From positions 1-64,000 of the IMG/VR virus record IMGVR_UViG_3300031787_000092: a stretch of 64,000 bases of DNA. One strand, 5' to 3'. Shown piece after piece: positions 21,201 to 30,992 of the stretch; positions within the stretch are counted from its first letter, which is position 1; each line of letters begins with the position of its first letter. The notes under the pieces are model-generated. The model was not told where the DNA came from. It was given only the letters and a program-made list of their open reading frames with translations, and made no database searches. This DNA is from a virus. The translations under genes and the position numbers were made by a program.

Positions 21201-24200
21201 AAAGATGAATTAGAAAAAATATTATTTAGTTCTGATAAACCTGTATATTCTTCAAGAATAGTCTCTAAAGAAGATGATACAATATATAGAGAATATATTA
21301 AATCTTCATCATTACCATTAATTCCTCAATTTACTCAAGGTTTAGAAATAGATAAACTTAGAGTAGCTATGGAGAAATTACAAAATTCTTCTAGTAAATC
21401 TGTACGTGCTGCATTTAATACTGCTACTAAATTAGGAGGTAAGCAAAGTATTAATATCTGGAATACAGATGGAACTATAAAAGATGATTTAGATTTAACA
21501 TCTTATGCAGTAGAACTTGATAGAAGTAACTTTGGTATTCAACAAGAAATACCTTATGATGAAACTAAAGATGAAACTGTAAGATCAACTCAAGTACTTA
21601 AATTATTATTTGATAGTATTGAAGAAGTATCTGGTTTTAGATATGATAATAAAGTATATAGTGGACAAGAATTAAAGAAAATATATGATGATTTACAAAA
21701 TCAAATATATGAAGATGGTTTGAAATCTATTGAAAAAAGAATAGTAAAGAATGGACAACTTAATAAACCAGAACTAATAAAGCTATTAAAAGGAGAAGGT
21801 ATTAAAAGAAATTATTCTCCTGCTCAAATAAGTTTCTTAATAAGTAACTTAGAAAATACAGATTTTGAAATACCTTTTTGGGCACACACAAATAATGATA
21901 AAGAGCAATCAATGCTTACTTCTATCTGGACTAACAAAGTCTTGAAGCAAAAGATGCCTGGAGGTTCTTATGTACTTGTATCAGAAGAAGGTATGCAAGG
22001 AAAATCAGTAGGCGCTTTATATTCTCAATCTTATGATCCTGCTACTGGTTTAAAACCTATGAGGATTGTTTATAAAAAAGATACTGAACAATTAGAAGAA
22101 GAAGAATATAAAAAATTATCTAAAGCTGATAGAGAAGGATATAGAGAAATTGTAAAACCTGCTCAAGTTATAATGTCTTGGAACTTGAGAGATCAGAATG
22201 GAAAGTTATTAAATCAAAATGATTATATCACAACAGATGAACAAGGTAATAAATTCCTAGATACTAAAAAAATACCTAAAGAATTATTAAATCAATTTGG
22301 ATTTAGAATACCAAATCAAGGACATAATTCTATGTCATTGATAGAAATAGTTGGATTCTTACCAGATATATATCAAGGTGTAGTAATTGCAAGTAGAAAT
22401 TTTGTAACTCAAATGGGTTCAGATTTCGATGTTGACAAGCTATATGTATATAACTATTATTTAAATGCAGATAAAGAAGGTAATCTTTCTAAACAAGATG
22501 ATGCAAAAAATAAATTAGTTGATATACATAAATCAGTATTATATAACAAATCAGTATTTGAATCAGTAGTTAAACCTCTTGATTTAGGAAAAATTAGTTA
22601 TGAAACTGCTGATGGCAAGAAAGGTGGTATAGCTGAAAAGATAAAAAAACAAGAGAATACTAATAAAGAAAATTATCTTAATCCTGATTATTCTAAAAAC
22701 AAATATTTACAATCAGTAGATGGTAAAGCTATGGTTGGTATTACTTCTGTAAGTAATACATTTAGTACGCTATTACAAGGAAAAGAAATATCCTTACAAA
22801 AAGTAGTAGTTATAAATGATGAAAAACAATATGTACCAAATTATATAATTTTTGAGGTAGACGGTAAAATAAAAGAATTTTCAGATTTAAGTTCTGCATT
22901 TACATATTCTGGAAGAAAGAAAAATGAACTTCATCAATCAATTCAATCTGCATCTGTAGATAATGGTAACAATCCTATATTATCTTATATTAACGTAAAT
23001 CCTGCAACATCATCTGCATTAACATTAATGCTTGATTTAGGATTAGAAGAAGATGAGATATATGGATTACTTGCTCAACCAATACTTAAAGAATATACAA
23101 AAAGAGTAAAATTAAGTAAAAGTAAGTTACAAGATGAAATAAAAAGAGAAGAAGATACATTACTTGATCTTATAAAAGAAAATAGTGTACTATACAACGA
23201 ATTAAGTACTAAACTTAAAATGGATGATCTAGAAAATTATCCATTATCTAAAAATCATTTTAATCAAGTTTTATTTAATGAAGGTAAAACTGACTTAACT
23301 AATGAAGAAATTCAAGTACTAGTTTTACAAAAGTTTGCACAACTTAAAGAAATAGGAGATAAGTTATCAAGATTTCAGAATCTATTAAATATAGAATCTA
23401 AAGGAGTCGGTAAAAGTTTATTAGATTTATCTGATAGAAGAACTTCTATTGATAAATTATTTAACTCAATTCAGTTTAAAAATATAAACAAATTAGTTGG
23501 TGAATTTGATGAAGGAGAATTGACTCCTAATACTATTACTGGTTATGCACTTACAAATTCAATATTTGCTGCTGATGATGTAATTAAGAACTCTAACTTA
23601 ATGCCTTACTCAACAGAGGAATTTAAAAAGTTACTAAAACAATACGAGAGTATTACAAACAAAGAACCTAATACTGATCAAAAATATGAAGTATGGAAAG
23701 CTATAAAAGCTTTTATATTCTCTAACTACTTTGATCCTACTGAAAGAACTAGAATATTCTTTGATGGTAAAGATAACAAATCATTAAATACAAGAATAAA
23801 TGCTTTAAGAAAAACTAAACTTAAAAATAATCAATTTATTTTAAGATTAGATTTATCTAAAGTAGATTTAAGTGGAAAAAATCCTTCTTATGTATTTTAT
23901 AATTCTTCAAAAGAAGCTGATATAGAAGAATTAAATACTTACAAGAGTTTCTATGAATTAGTATATAATGAAGATCCAGAGATAGTATCAATAGGACAAG
24001 ATTTAATTAGATATTTTTATCTTAATGGAGGTATAACTAACTCGAAAGATTGGGGTAGATTTATAGATGCTTCTATGCTTACCAACATAGGATTATCAGA
24101 ATTTGCAAAAACAGTAAACTTTTCTATACCAGAAACTTATGGTTATAAACCAGAAATTTCTGATGTACTATTACAATTATTTCAACACAAACCTTATTTA

Positions 24201-27200
24201 ACAGTTAGATTAAATAATACTGCTGATGTTAAAATAAAAGACGGAGTAATAACTATTAATAAAGAAAAAATACCTAGAGAATTAATATCTGCTAGTTCTA
24301 CAAAACCTGTAGTTGTATTTAATTTAAATAAGAAATTATATAAACTAGATAATAGAGATGAAGATGGTAATTATATCTATCGTTCTATTCCAACTTTAGG
24401 TAAGAAATTCTTTAATGAATATCAACAAGACAAAGTAGATAATCCTGTAGATTTTCAAATAAGAGAAACTGTTAATAATCCACAGACTTATCCTAATCCT
24501 TTTGTAGAAGATGAGTTTGATGGTATATTAGATGTTACTGTATCAGAAGCATTATCTAATATAAACAATAATAAATATCATAAAGAACTAGTTAATCTAT
24601 TTAAGAAATTAGAAGGTATTATAGGAAATATTAAAATAGAATCTACAGAAGAAGTAGGTTACTTTGGTAGATGGGATCAAAAGACTATCGGAGTAAGTTT
24701 AAAAGAATTAGAAGATAAAGGAAGATTAAATAGAGAAACTGTAGAATCTACAATATTAAAAGAGATTGTACATGTTCTTAATACAAAACTATTTAGATCA
24801 GAATTTACTCCTACACCAGAGCAAATACAAGCTAGAGCAGCTATAAATACTTTATACAATTCTATAAGAGAAAGAGTATTATCTGGAGAACTTACTCAAT
24901 GGAATAGTGCTGATTTTATTAAATACGAAAGTATATTAGCAAAACTTAGAAGTAAAAAAGGAGTAACAGATCAAGAGAATGAATTTTTACTTACTAATAA
25001 AGCAAAGTTTTATGGCTTAACTAATGTAGAAGATTTCTTACATGATGCTTTATTACAAGAAGAATTTAGAGATTTATTAAATTCTATACCTTATGATGCT
25101 GATAAATCTTTACTTGATAGATTTATAGATTTAATATCTGAGATACTTAATAAGTTTGGTAAATTAGTTAATATTAATAAAGGATCAGCTCTTGAAGAAG
25201 CATTTGTTCAGTTAATTAAGTTAACAAATGAAACAAATCAACAGTCAGATAATACAACTCAAGATGAACAAATTTTCTATGATTTAGCAGAAAAGAAAAT
25301 CAAGAAAGAAGAACAAAAGAATTATGAAAAAGTAATTAAAGATTTTGAAGTAAGAGAAAAAAGAATTAGTGAAGATATAACTAAAGCAAATGCAAACAAA
25401 GATAAAGTTTTAGCTACTACACTTACTAATAGATTAAAAGAAATAAGATTAGAAAAAGAAGAACTAATTGCAGATAACACTTTAGAAACTTTAATTAAGT
25501 TTGCTAATAATGATTTTAAATATATAGAATCTATTTTAGCAAAACCAGAGTTAAATGAAAGTGAATTAGAAAGAAGTTCTTTATACTTAGGTACTTGGTC
25601 TAATATAGATAACATAGATATTTATAAAATTTTATCTAGTTATGATGTTAGAACTGAATCACCTAAAGCAATTATATTTAAAGAAATAGCTGAAAAAGCT
25701 AAAAGATTAAATACAAGAATTGAAGAAGCAAAAATAGAAGTAGAAATACAATTAGTGCAAGATTTATTAAAAAGAAATGTATCAAGAGATCAATTAACTG
25801 TACATTCTGATGTAGGATATACTCAATCAAAAACTAGAGATATATCTACATCTAATAATGTAATTCTTGATGTAGTAGATCAATTAATTCGTACTGCTGA
25901 TTTTGCAACAACTACAGAATTAAATAAACTAATTAAACGAGTAGAAGATTTAACTGAAAAATTATCTAAATTAAACATTACTTCAAGAGAGGATTTTGCT
26001 AGAGTATTTGGTCAAGTAGATGAAGATGGACAACTAACAGGTTCAGTAGTAAGTGCTTTATCTTATGAATATTTTAGAGTTAGAGATTTACTATTAGAGA
26101 ACATAAAAGATGCACCTAATCCTGGAGCTAAGAAAAAAGCATCAGAAAAGTATTATAATTGGATAAAAGAAAATCATATTATAGTTGATCCAAACAAATT
26201 GTATCAAGAAGATAATGATGGTATATTTATCTATAAACCAGATGCAAAATATCTACAAGCATTAGAAAAAGAATTAGGTGAAGATTATCAAAAAGTAATT
26301 AAAGAAGCAAAAGAAAAGACAGAAGAATATAATGATTTGTTAAGATTGCAAATAGAAGCTACTAAAGATAATCCTGATGCAGCTAGAATATTAGAAACAT
26401 GGAAACTAGAAAATAGTCCATTAATCTACATTGATAACTTAGTAAATGGATTAACTATTAGAAAGAGTGAAGGAAAAATTATATATAATCATGGATGGCA
26501 ATTTATATCTAAAAGAGCTAAATCTCAATGGGAAGATTCTAAATATAATGAACTTCAAAAAAATGATGATTTAAAAGAATATTACGATTGGTATGTATCT
26601 ACAATGAAAGAGTTGAATGAATACTTACCGTATAATGTTAGAAAGAATCTTAAATCAACTGATATTCCTTCAATAAGCAAGAAGTTACTTGAGGAGTTAC
26701 ATGATACTGGTATAAACAAATATGCAAATAGAACTTGGAGTGCTTTATTAGAAGAACTTAGTGTTAAGAAAAATGAAGTACAAAAACTTGTAAATCCAGA
26801 GACAGGTAAAGAAGAAAAACAATTTAGTTTTCAATACTTAGAAGAATTAGATCCAAAAGATAAATCTTATAATCTTACTCAAGTAATTAAATTATTTGCA
26901 GCACAAGCAATTGGATATAAACATAAATCTCAAATTGAAGATAAGATAAGACTTTCTCAATCTATATTAGATAATGCTTTAGAAACTGATAAAGTTGGTA
27001 AAACTACAACTACAAAAGGATTAGCTAATTTAAGAAGTCAACTTAATTATGCAATAGATGCAGGTTTATATGGAATAAAGAAAGATAATAAAGAAGGTAG
27101 ATCAAATATTCAATTTATAACATCAGCAGATAAAGAAAAATTAGCAAGAGAAATACAAAAAATTGAAGCATCTGATATGACAGATGTAAAGAAAGCAAAT

Positions 27201-28496
27201 GCTATAAGTAAAGCTACAGAAAAATATACTAGAGTTTTAACTTGGTCAAAAGTAGGTGATACTTTATTACAATATACTCAACTTAAAGGTATGGGTTGGA
27301 ATATATTTGGTGGAGTAAACAATGCTTTATTTGGTCAATTAGCTAATGCTAACTGGGCAGCAACTGGAGTTGATTATTCAGATGATGATTTACAAAAAGC
27401 AATTGGTACAATGCTAATTGCTCAATCTCCAAATGATTCTTCTACAAGAAAAAAGGTTGAATCTTTAATGATTAAATTTAATACAGTAAAACAACTTAGA
27501 GATAAAATATATAGTGCTACAACTAACTATAACAAAGCTAGAAAAGGACTTCAAAAATTATCTCCATATGAGTTATATGCACAAGGTGAATATTTTGTAC
27601 AAGGTCAAGTTATGGTGGCATTACTTAATGCTACTAAAGTAAAAGTAACAGAAGATGGAGTAGAAAAAGAAATAAGCTTATTTGAAGCATTTGATGAAAA
27701 TGGTAATTGGAATACTGAAAAATTTGGAGAAAATTCAGAGTATTCAGAGTTAGGAGCTAACACTTTAAAATTCAAGTTCAAGTTAGATAGCTTATTGAAA
27801 AAGATACATGGTAACTACGATCCTAATGCTAATATAGCTATTAATGAGAAGTTTGTAGGTCGTGCTTTAATTCAATTTAGAAGATGGATTCCAGAAGGTG
27901 TTGCTCAAAGATTTGATGGAGAAAAGTATGATAACTATCTAGAAAGAACAACTAAAGGTAGATACTTAACATATTACGATTTAGGTTGGAAAAATTCACT
28001 AAAAACTTTATTGAAATTAGCTATTACTAGAGGTAAAGATTCTTCTTTTAAAGATTTAAATCTAGAAGAAGATAATCTAAATATAGTAAAAGAAAACATG
28101 AAGAAGAATCTTAGAGAGATTTATTTCAAACTTTCTATGATGGGTATGTTCATGTTATTATCTGGACTAGACGATGATGATGAATGGACTAGAAGAGCTA
28201 AAAACTATAGTCTTAACACAATACTTAGATTACAAGATGATATTGAGTTTTATTATAGTCCTATGGCTTTTGATAATATAACTAGATCAGCACTTCCTGT
28301 ATCAAGTATAATTGTAGATTTTGCTAAATTTAGTGACAGTTTTGTAGATACATTAGAAGGTAATGGAGAATATAAATCTGGTAAACATTCTGGTGATAGT
28401 AAGTTGTTATGGAAAGGAGCTAAGTTGTTACCTCTTACAACAGCAGTTACTAACTTAATTAATAAAGGAGAAGCTCAAGAAAGTTTTAGAAAATAA
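18225..28496 (+). CDS. Giant virion RNA polymerase polypeptide (3423 aa)
   Basis: Residues 1400-1404 read DFDVD within the context QMGSDFDVDKLYVY. This fits the metal-binding DxDxD loop of the two-barrel RNA polymerase in crAss-like phages, where the enzyme is carried in the virion and injected to transcribe early genes. The N-terminus (KACPNTNSLEWKLL) resembles starts of homologous giant proteins. Near residues 2160-2190 a segment like a zincin metallopeptidase occurs, but its HExxH is KEIVH (K2179, H2183). Coiled-coil stretches lie around residues 2350-2650, and a hydrophobic segment is near residue 3305. The domain calls are from motifs only; no alignment was made. Confidence 0.8.
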   Translation: MKACPNTNSLEWKLLEKKAGLYDAAFDLFIQNGEETPSIEQIEEYFKGKELIPTDKEGLITYLKSKKAPNGANLFREEEGQLKIVNKKGSDYNLSNAYKVLGSINSQFPGKVKLSKDRFGKIVVSVIEGQLPLFDLPSTNTTNNLLLPGFKSFYQQKEVVDVLSSSVLAYYRDNKQEKLLYSKAIESIKQNITDINKSDPREVYQLILNNLDALSLEVRDKLQALRLIAKPKLEGTSLDKSTEVTEDEEGVEGAEVVGSQGQDEWVFQYDSKDNALEAIKKFLAFIPKTVYNKSDDSFKLVESIIPKQPVFLSYDEVYEQLKSVLAGVDNTWEAMEEELRLNAKGKPFINTLLKKINNYKEDKEQLKRQFVSTMSSSYGNFKTIIVKDRTDREGNILGQYFNVIDTDRTSIEKTIISKWQGDFKRSNLFDEVDGDLILSKEKVEEYRKRLKEIKEEPTLENVKEVLEKIGITISDNTLDRLVNGVVNRLSINQQFTSDSGLFKLIDLRLGAKEVKEGEDEFNELDEETIVNDPTVNNSAIRALAKLDSYNNESYYSNTFKDGEGNTVYSYTFNKFLTKEFNKILNDDNHVKSLLDITFNKPIFNGETPIYDTWLYLRDTKPELFKEIFTISPLDTLKVGKDGTKLSSMSDLDLEITQLALMQNSGSRKKGLGGEDTKGTRIIKYLITVPDKTTSYVVQGTGIDVKLFFDKEGYRIGKRTIDALYSVVASEHNRILSQQARKSENKAYNKGSNFFFFFPTLNDLIFNKDENGKKTTVKLPTDKIGDKTVEQIIKEELNRIIKNDVSNKLQQWKELGISSQTLKLVDYNYLQKILASQTDDQNNQLTLAAADYIVNSILAKFNSHQTFIDDPAVYFKTDVATTWDNVGKRLTNLIAPFKEGMIDSTNKYFLSVKLADIESSALNNAQLAARLSKYYEDNNIGLPYDAIKGTDAQEYITLTEKLKVMYMYGEISTKLYNDLLEKIKTQGNNLVLTKDELEKILFSSDKPVYSSRIVSKEDDTIYREYIKSSSLPLIPQFTQGLEIDKLRVAMEKLQNSSSKSVRAAFNTATKLGGKQSINIWNTDGTIKDDLDLTSYAVELDRSNFGIQQEIPYDETKDETVRSTQVLKLLFDSIEEVSGFRYDNKVYSGQELKKIYDDLQNQIYEDGLKSIEKRIVKNGQLNKPELIKLLKGEGIKRNYSPAQISFLISNLENTDFEIPFWAHTNNDKEQSMLTSIWTNKVLKQKMPGGSYVLVSEEGMQGKSVGALYSQSYDPATGLKPMRIVYKKDTEQLEEEEYKKLSKADREGYREIVKPAQVIMSWNLRDQNGKLLNQNDYITTDEQGNKFLDTKKIPKELLNQFGFRIPNQGHNSMSLIEIVGFLPDIYQGVVIASRNFVTQMGSDFDVDKLYVYNYYLNADKEGNLSKQDDAKNKLVDIHKSVLYNKSVFESVVKPLDLGKISYETADGKKGGIAEKIKKQENTNKENYLNPDYSKNKYLQSVDGKAMVGITSVSNTFSTLLQGKEISLQKVVVINDEKQYVPNYIIFEVDGKIKEFSDLSSAFTYSGRKKNELHQSIQSASVDNGNNPILSYINVNPATSSALTLMLDLGLEEDEIYGLLAQPILKEYTKRVKLSKSKLQDEIKREEDTLLDLIKENSVLYNELSTKLKMDDLENYPLSKNHFNQVLFNEGKTDLTNEEIQVLVLQKFAQLKEIGDKLSRFQNLLNIESKGVGKSLLDLSDRRTSIDKLFNSIQFKNINKLVGEFDEGELTPNTITGYALTNSIFAADDVIKNSNLMPYSTEEFKKLLKQYESITNKEPNTDQKYEVWKAIKAFIFSNYFDPTERTRIFFDGKDNKSLNTRINALRKTKLKNNQFILRLDLSKVDLSGKNPSYVFYNSSKEADIEELNTYKSFYELVYNEDPEIVSIGQDLIRYFYLNGGITNSKDWGRFIDASMLTNIGLSEFAKTVNFSIPETYGYKPEISDVLLQLFQHKPYLTVRLNNTADVKIKDGVITINKEKIPRELISASSTKPVVVFNLNKKLYKLDNRDEDGNYIYRSIPTLGKKFFNEYQQDKVDNPVDFQIRETVNNPQTYPNPFVEDEFDGILDVTVSEALSNINNNKYHKELVNLFKKLEGIIGNIKIESTEEVGYFGRWDQKTIGVSLKELEDKGRLNRETVESTILKEIVHVLNTKLFRSEFTPTPEQIQARAAINTLYNSIRERVLSGELTQWNSADFIKYESILAKLRSKKGVTDQENEFLLTNKAKFYGLTNVEDFLHDALLQEEFRDLLNSIPYDADKSLLDRFIDLISEILNKFGKLVNINKGSALEEAFVQLIKLTNETNQQSDNTTQDEQIFYDLAEKKIKKEEQKNYEKVIKDFEVREKRISEDITKANANKDKVLATTLTNRLKEIRLEKEELIADNTLETLIKFANNDFKYIESILAKPELNESELERSSLYLGTWSNIDNIDIYKILSSYDVRTESPKAIIFKEIAEKAKRLNTRIEEAKIEVEIQLVQDLLKRNVSRDQLTVHSDVGYTQSKTRDISTSNNVILDVVDQLIRTADFATTTELNKLIKRVEDLTEKLSKLNITSREDFARVFGQVDEDGQLTGSVVSALSYEYFRVRDLLLENIKDAPNPGAKKKASEKYYNWIKENHIIVDPNKLYQEDNDGIFIYKPDAKYLQALEKELGEDYQKVIKEAKEKTEEYNDLLRLQIEATKDNPDAARILETWKLENSPLIYIDNLVNGLTIRKSEGKIIYNHGWQFISKRAKSQWEDSKYNELQKNDDLKEYYDWYVSTMKELNEYLPYNVRKNLKSTDIPSISKKLLEELHDTGINKYANRTWSALLEELSVKKNEVQKLVNPETGKEEKQFSFQYLEELDPKDKSYNLTQVIKLFAAQAIGYKHKSQIEDKIRLSQSILDNALETDKVGKTTTTKGLANLRSQLNYAIDAGLYGIKKDNKEGRSNIQFITSADKEKLAREIQKIEASDMTDVKKANAISKATEKYTRVLTWSKVGDTLLQYTQLKGMGWNIFGGVNNALFGQLANANWAATGVDYSDDDLQKAIGTMLIAQSPNDSSTRKKVESLMIKFNTVKQLRDKIYSATTNYNKARKGLQKLSPYELYAQGEYFVQGQVMVALLNATKVKVTEDGVEKEISLFEAFDENGNWNTEKFGENSEYSELGANTLKFKFKLDSLLKKIHGNYDPNANIAINEKFVGRALIQFRRWIPEGVAQRFDGEKYDNYLERTTKGRYLTYYDLGWKNSLKTLLKLAITRGKDSSFKDLNLEEDNLNIVKENMKKNLREIYFKLSMMGMFMLLSGLDDDDEWTRRAKNYSLNTILRLQDDIEFYYSPMAFDNITRSALPVSSIIVDFAKFSDSFVDTLEGNGEYKSGKHSGDSKLLWKGAKLLPLTTAVTNLINKGEAQESFRK

Positions 28497-28545
28497 TTAC
28501 TAGCGATCTTTTTAACGCCTATTGCCCAAACAACGCTTTTTAACT

Positions 28546-28562
28546 ATATTTTCAGAAAATAT
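28546..28562. promoter_or_regulatory. Short dyad-symmetric site before the tail-fibre region
   Basis: In the 71-base gap after the polymerase gene, ATATTTTC-A-GAAAATAT forms a 17-bp near-perfect dyad six bases before the ATG at 28568. The same gap holds two copies of CTTTTTAAC 28 bases apart. The dyad has no room for an RNA loop, so a protein-binding or promoter element is more likely. In AT-rich DNA this could be chance. Confidence 0.25.
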
Positions 28563-28567
28563 GAAAT

Positions 28568-29275
28568 ATGGCATTGACAAGAATTTGGGGAATAACAAAA
28601 ACAACAGTAGATATTTCTCAAGCTGTTTTTGTTGATAGTACTGTATATGGTACACCAGAGTTAAATAGAAATCAAGAAGCTCATTATGTACTAATAGCTA
28701 AAATGGATGAAAATCAAGTATTATCATTCATTTCTGGAATTGACAATTCTGCACCTTTAACAGCAACTAATTATAGTTTTGCAAATTCTGTAGATGGAGC
28801 ATATCGTATGTTTCAATTTAATCCTCCTTTTTATTCTGGTACAGGAACATATACTAAAGAAGTATCTTCTGGAGGTGTAGTATCTGTATATGCTGATATT
28901 GTTTGGCATCCTGGAACTGCAAAATTCTATAAAGCAATAGCTACTAGTTTTACAGCAATAGAACCTGGAGTTACTGTTGGATGGGCAACATCTTGGCAAG
29001 CTGATCCTGACTTTACATTAGAAGTATCTAATACTAAGACTAATACTTTTATTAAAGATGATATTATAACATTTAGATATGAAGATTGTCTTGTAGAATA
29101 TATTGATGAAACTACTGATGATATATTATGTGGATTATGTACAAGTTGGGATAAACTATTTCCAACATTATCTGCACAATTATTATTAGATGGAGCTAAT
29201 TCTAATAATTGGCAAAACAAACAAACTAGATCAGAAATTATAATTAAAGCTGCAACTAAACAATTCTGCTGCTAA
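28568..29275 (+). CDS. Tail-region hypothetical protein, beta-rich (235 aa)
   Basis: A beta-rich protein with four cysteines near the C-terminus (DDILCGLC and the closing FCC). It begins the host-range block after the RNA polymerase and is coupled by a TAATG junction to the collagen-containing fibre gene. It could be a fibre adaptor that fixes the fibres to the tail. Nothing in the sequence proves this. Confidence 0.55.
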   Translation: MALTRIWGITKTTVDISQAVFVDSTVYGTPELNRNQEAHYVLIAKMDENQVLSFISGIDNSAPLTATNYSFANSVDGAYRMFQFNPPFYSGTGTYTKEVSSGGVVSVYADIVWHPGTAKFYKAIATSFTAIEPGVTVGWATSWQADPDFTLEVSNTKTNTFIKDDIITFRYEDCLVEYIDETTDDILCGLCTSWDKLFPTLSAQLLLDGANSNNWQNKQTRSEIIIKAATKQFCC

Positions 29276-30975
29276 TGCTTGATCCTAACTTACAAAGTAT
29301 TATATCAAAAGCTTATGCAAAAATAGGAGATATTTCCTATGCAATAGCTTTAAAGATGAAAATAGGTAAAAATACATTACCTGCTCAAAGAGCTTTGTTT
29401 GAACAAGGAATAAAAATGTCTATAATATTAAAGATATTAACTAGACAGATTAAATTTGATCCTGTCACTAATATACCTACATTATATAGACTTACAGAGT
29501 TACAAGTAAATAGATTAGTAAGATGTTTAGTTCAATTAGGAGAATTAAATAAATATCCTGTTGTTCCTTCTTTATTACCTAACGTAACTCCTGTAATACT
29601 AAATCAAGGACTACAAGGAAATCCTGGATCATCAATTACTGGACCAAAAGGTGATCCTGGAGTTGCTACTGATTTTTCTGTAATAAATGCAAATACAACT
29701 GTAATAGTTGATTCTTTTTTACTCACAGATGCAAAAGCTGCTAAATGGGAATACTTTATATTAAGTAATACAGGAAAACAAAGAGCTAGTACAGTAATAG
29801 GACATTGGAAAGCTGATGGAAGTTTAGCAACATCATCTGATTTTGGAGCAGAAGATTTAACTGGAGATACAACAGGTTTAGTAGAATTTGATATAAATAT
29901 AAGTGGATCAAATGTTCAATTAGTAGCAACTATAAGTAGTGAAACATGGGCAATAACTGGTTCAAGAGAATTTATTCCTAGAAATGGTAATGGTACAGGA
30001 GTAGTAAACAATGTATTACCTTTAGGTCAATTTTATATAGGTAATGTATCTAATCAAGCTCAAGCATTTGCTATAACAGGAGATGTAACATTTAGTCCTA
30101 CAGGAGTTGCTTCAATTACAGCAAATTCTATTATAGATGCAGATATTAATGCAACAGCTAATATAGCATTAACTAAATTAGCTTCTTTAAATAACAATAT
30201 AGTTCCAATAACAAATGGGTCTGGTAAACTAATATCATCAACTCTTAATCCTACAACATTAGGATATGTAGATATTGATTCTTCTTTAACTGGATTATTA
30301 GCAAGTAAGTTAACAAGTCCTCTTACAACATTAGGAGATTTACTTGTTCATAATGGTACAATTCCAATTAGATTAGGTATAGGTACAAACAATCAAGTAT
30401 TAACAGTAGTTGGAGGAAGTGCTACTTGGCAAAATGTTCCTGCTGGAATAAGTGGTTTATCAACAAATTATTTACCAAAAGCAAGTTCTTCTACAACACT
30501 AACTAATAGTATTATTTCAGAATTTACTCCTGGAGAAATTCTAGTATCAGGAAATTTAAGTGCAGTTGCTGCAATTAAAACTAATACTACAGGAGAATTT
30601 CCATTAGGATTTAGAACAGAATCTTCTGGAAGCTACATAAGATATAAAATAGTTGACTTTGGTGTTAACTTAGATATGCAAGAAAATGTTGCTATTAATC
30701 ATGGACTTAACTACCAAAAAATTTTAAGTTATGATGGATTTGTCTATGATAATACTAGAACACTAAAAAATAAAATAGGAGGTAGAAAAAACTTTTATAG
30801 TACAACTTCTACGGACTCTACAGATATAGCGTTTTTAGATTACAATGGCGGTATACAAGGGTTAGATTCTTCATATATAATTGTCTGTAGGAGACCAGCA
30901 TCTATTGGTGGTAGTTATGATGATCCCGGTTACAGTAATGCGTTAATTAGATTAATTATTTGGTATGAAGCTTAA
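29275..30975 (+). CDS. Tail fibre protein with short collagen-like segment (566 aa)
   Basis: Residues 1-105 are helical and probably the tail-attachment part. Around residues 115-130 is a short collagen-like Gly-X-Y run (GNPGSSITGPKGDPG), a feature of phage trimeric fibres. A repeat module starts near residue 251 (GQFYIGNVSNQAQAF, then ITGDVTF) and is paralogous to one near residue 54 of the next protein. The last ~100 residues have fewer repeats and may be the receptor-binding tip. It starts in a TAATG junction with the 235-aa gene. Confidence 0.7.
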   Translation: MLDPNLQSIISKAYAKIGDISYAIALKMKIGKNTLPAQRALFEQGIKMSIILKILTRQIKFDPVTNIPTLYRLTELQVNRLVRCLVQLGELNKYPVVPSLLPNVTPVILNQGLQGNPGSSITGPKGDPGVATDFSVINANTTVIVDSFLLTDAKAAKWEYFILSNTGKQRASTVIGHWKADGSLATSSDFGAEDLTGDTTGLVEFDINISGSNVQLVATISSETWAITGSREFIPRNGNGTGVVNNVLPLGQFYIGNVSNQAQAFAITGDVTFSPTGVASITANSIIDADINATANIALTKLASLNNNIVPITNGSGKLISSTLNPTTLGYVDIDSSLTGLLASKLTSPLTTLGDLLVHNGTIPIRLGIGTNNQVLTVVGGSATWQNVPAGISGLSTNYLPKASSSTTLTNSIISEFTPGEILVSGNLSAVAAIKTNTTGEFPLGFRTESSGSYIRYKIVDFGVNLDMQENVAINHGLNYQKILSYDGFVYDNTRTLKNKIGGRKNFYSTTSTDSTDIAFLDYNGGIQGLDSSYIIVCRRPASIGGSYDDPGYSNALIRLIIWYEA

Positions 30976-30992
30976 TAGCTTAAATAATAAAA

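Noticed and set aside
28757-29220. Minus-strand ORFs opposite the 235-aa tail gene
   Set aside because: Shadow frames, rich in Ser, Cys and Ile, with no proper context; the + strand gene fits the operon and junctions.
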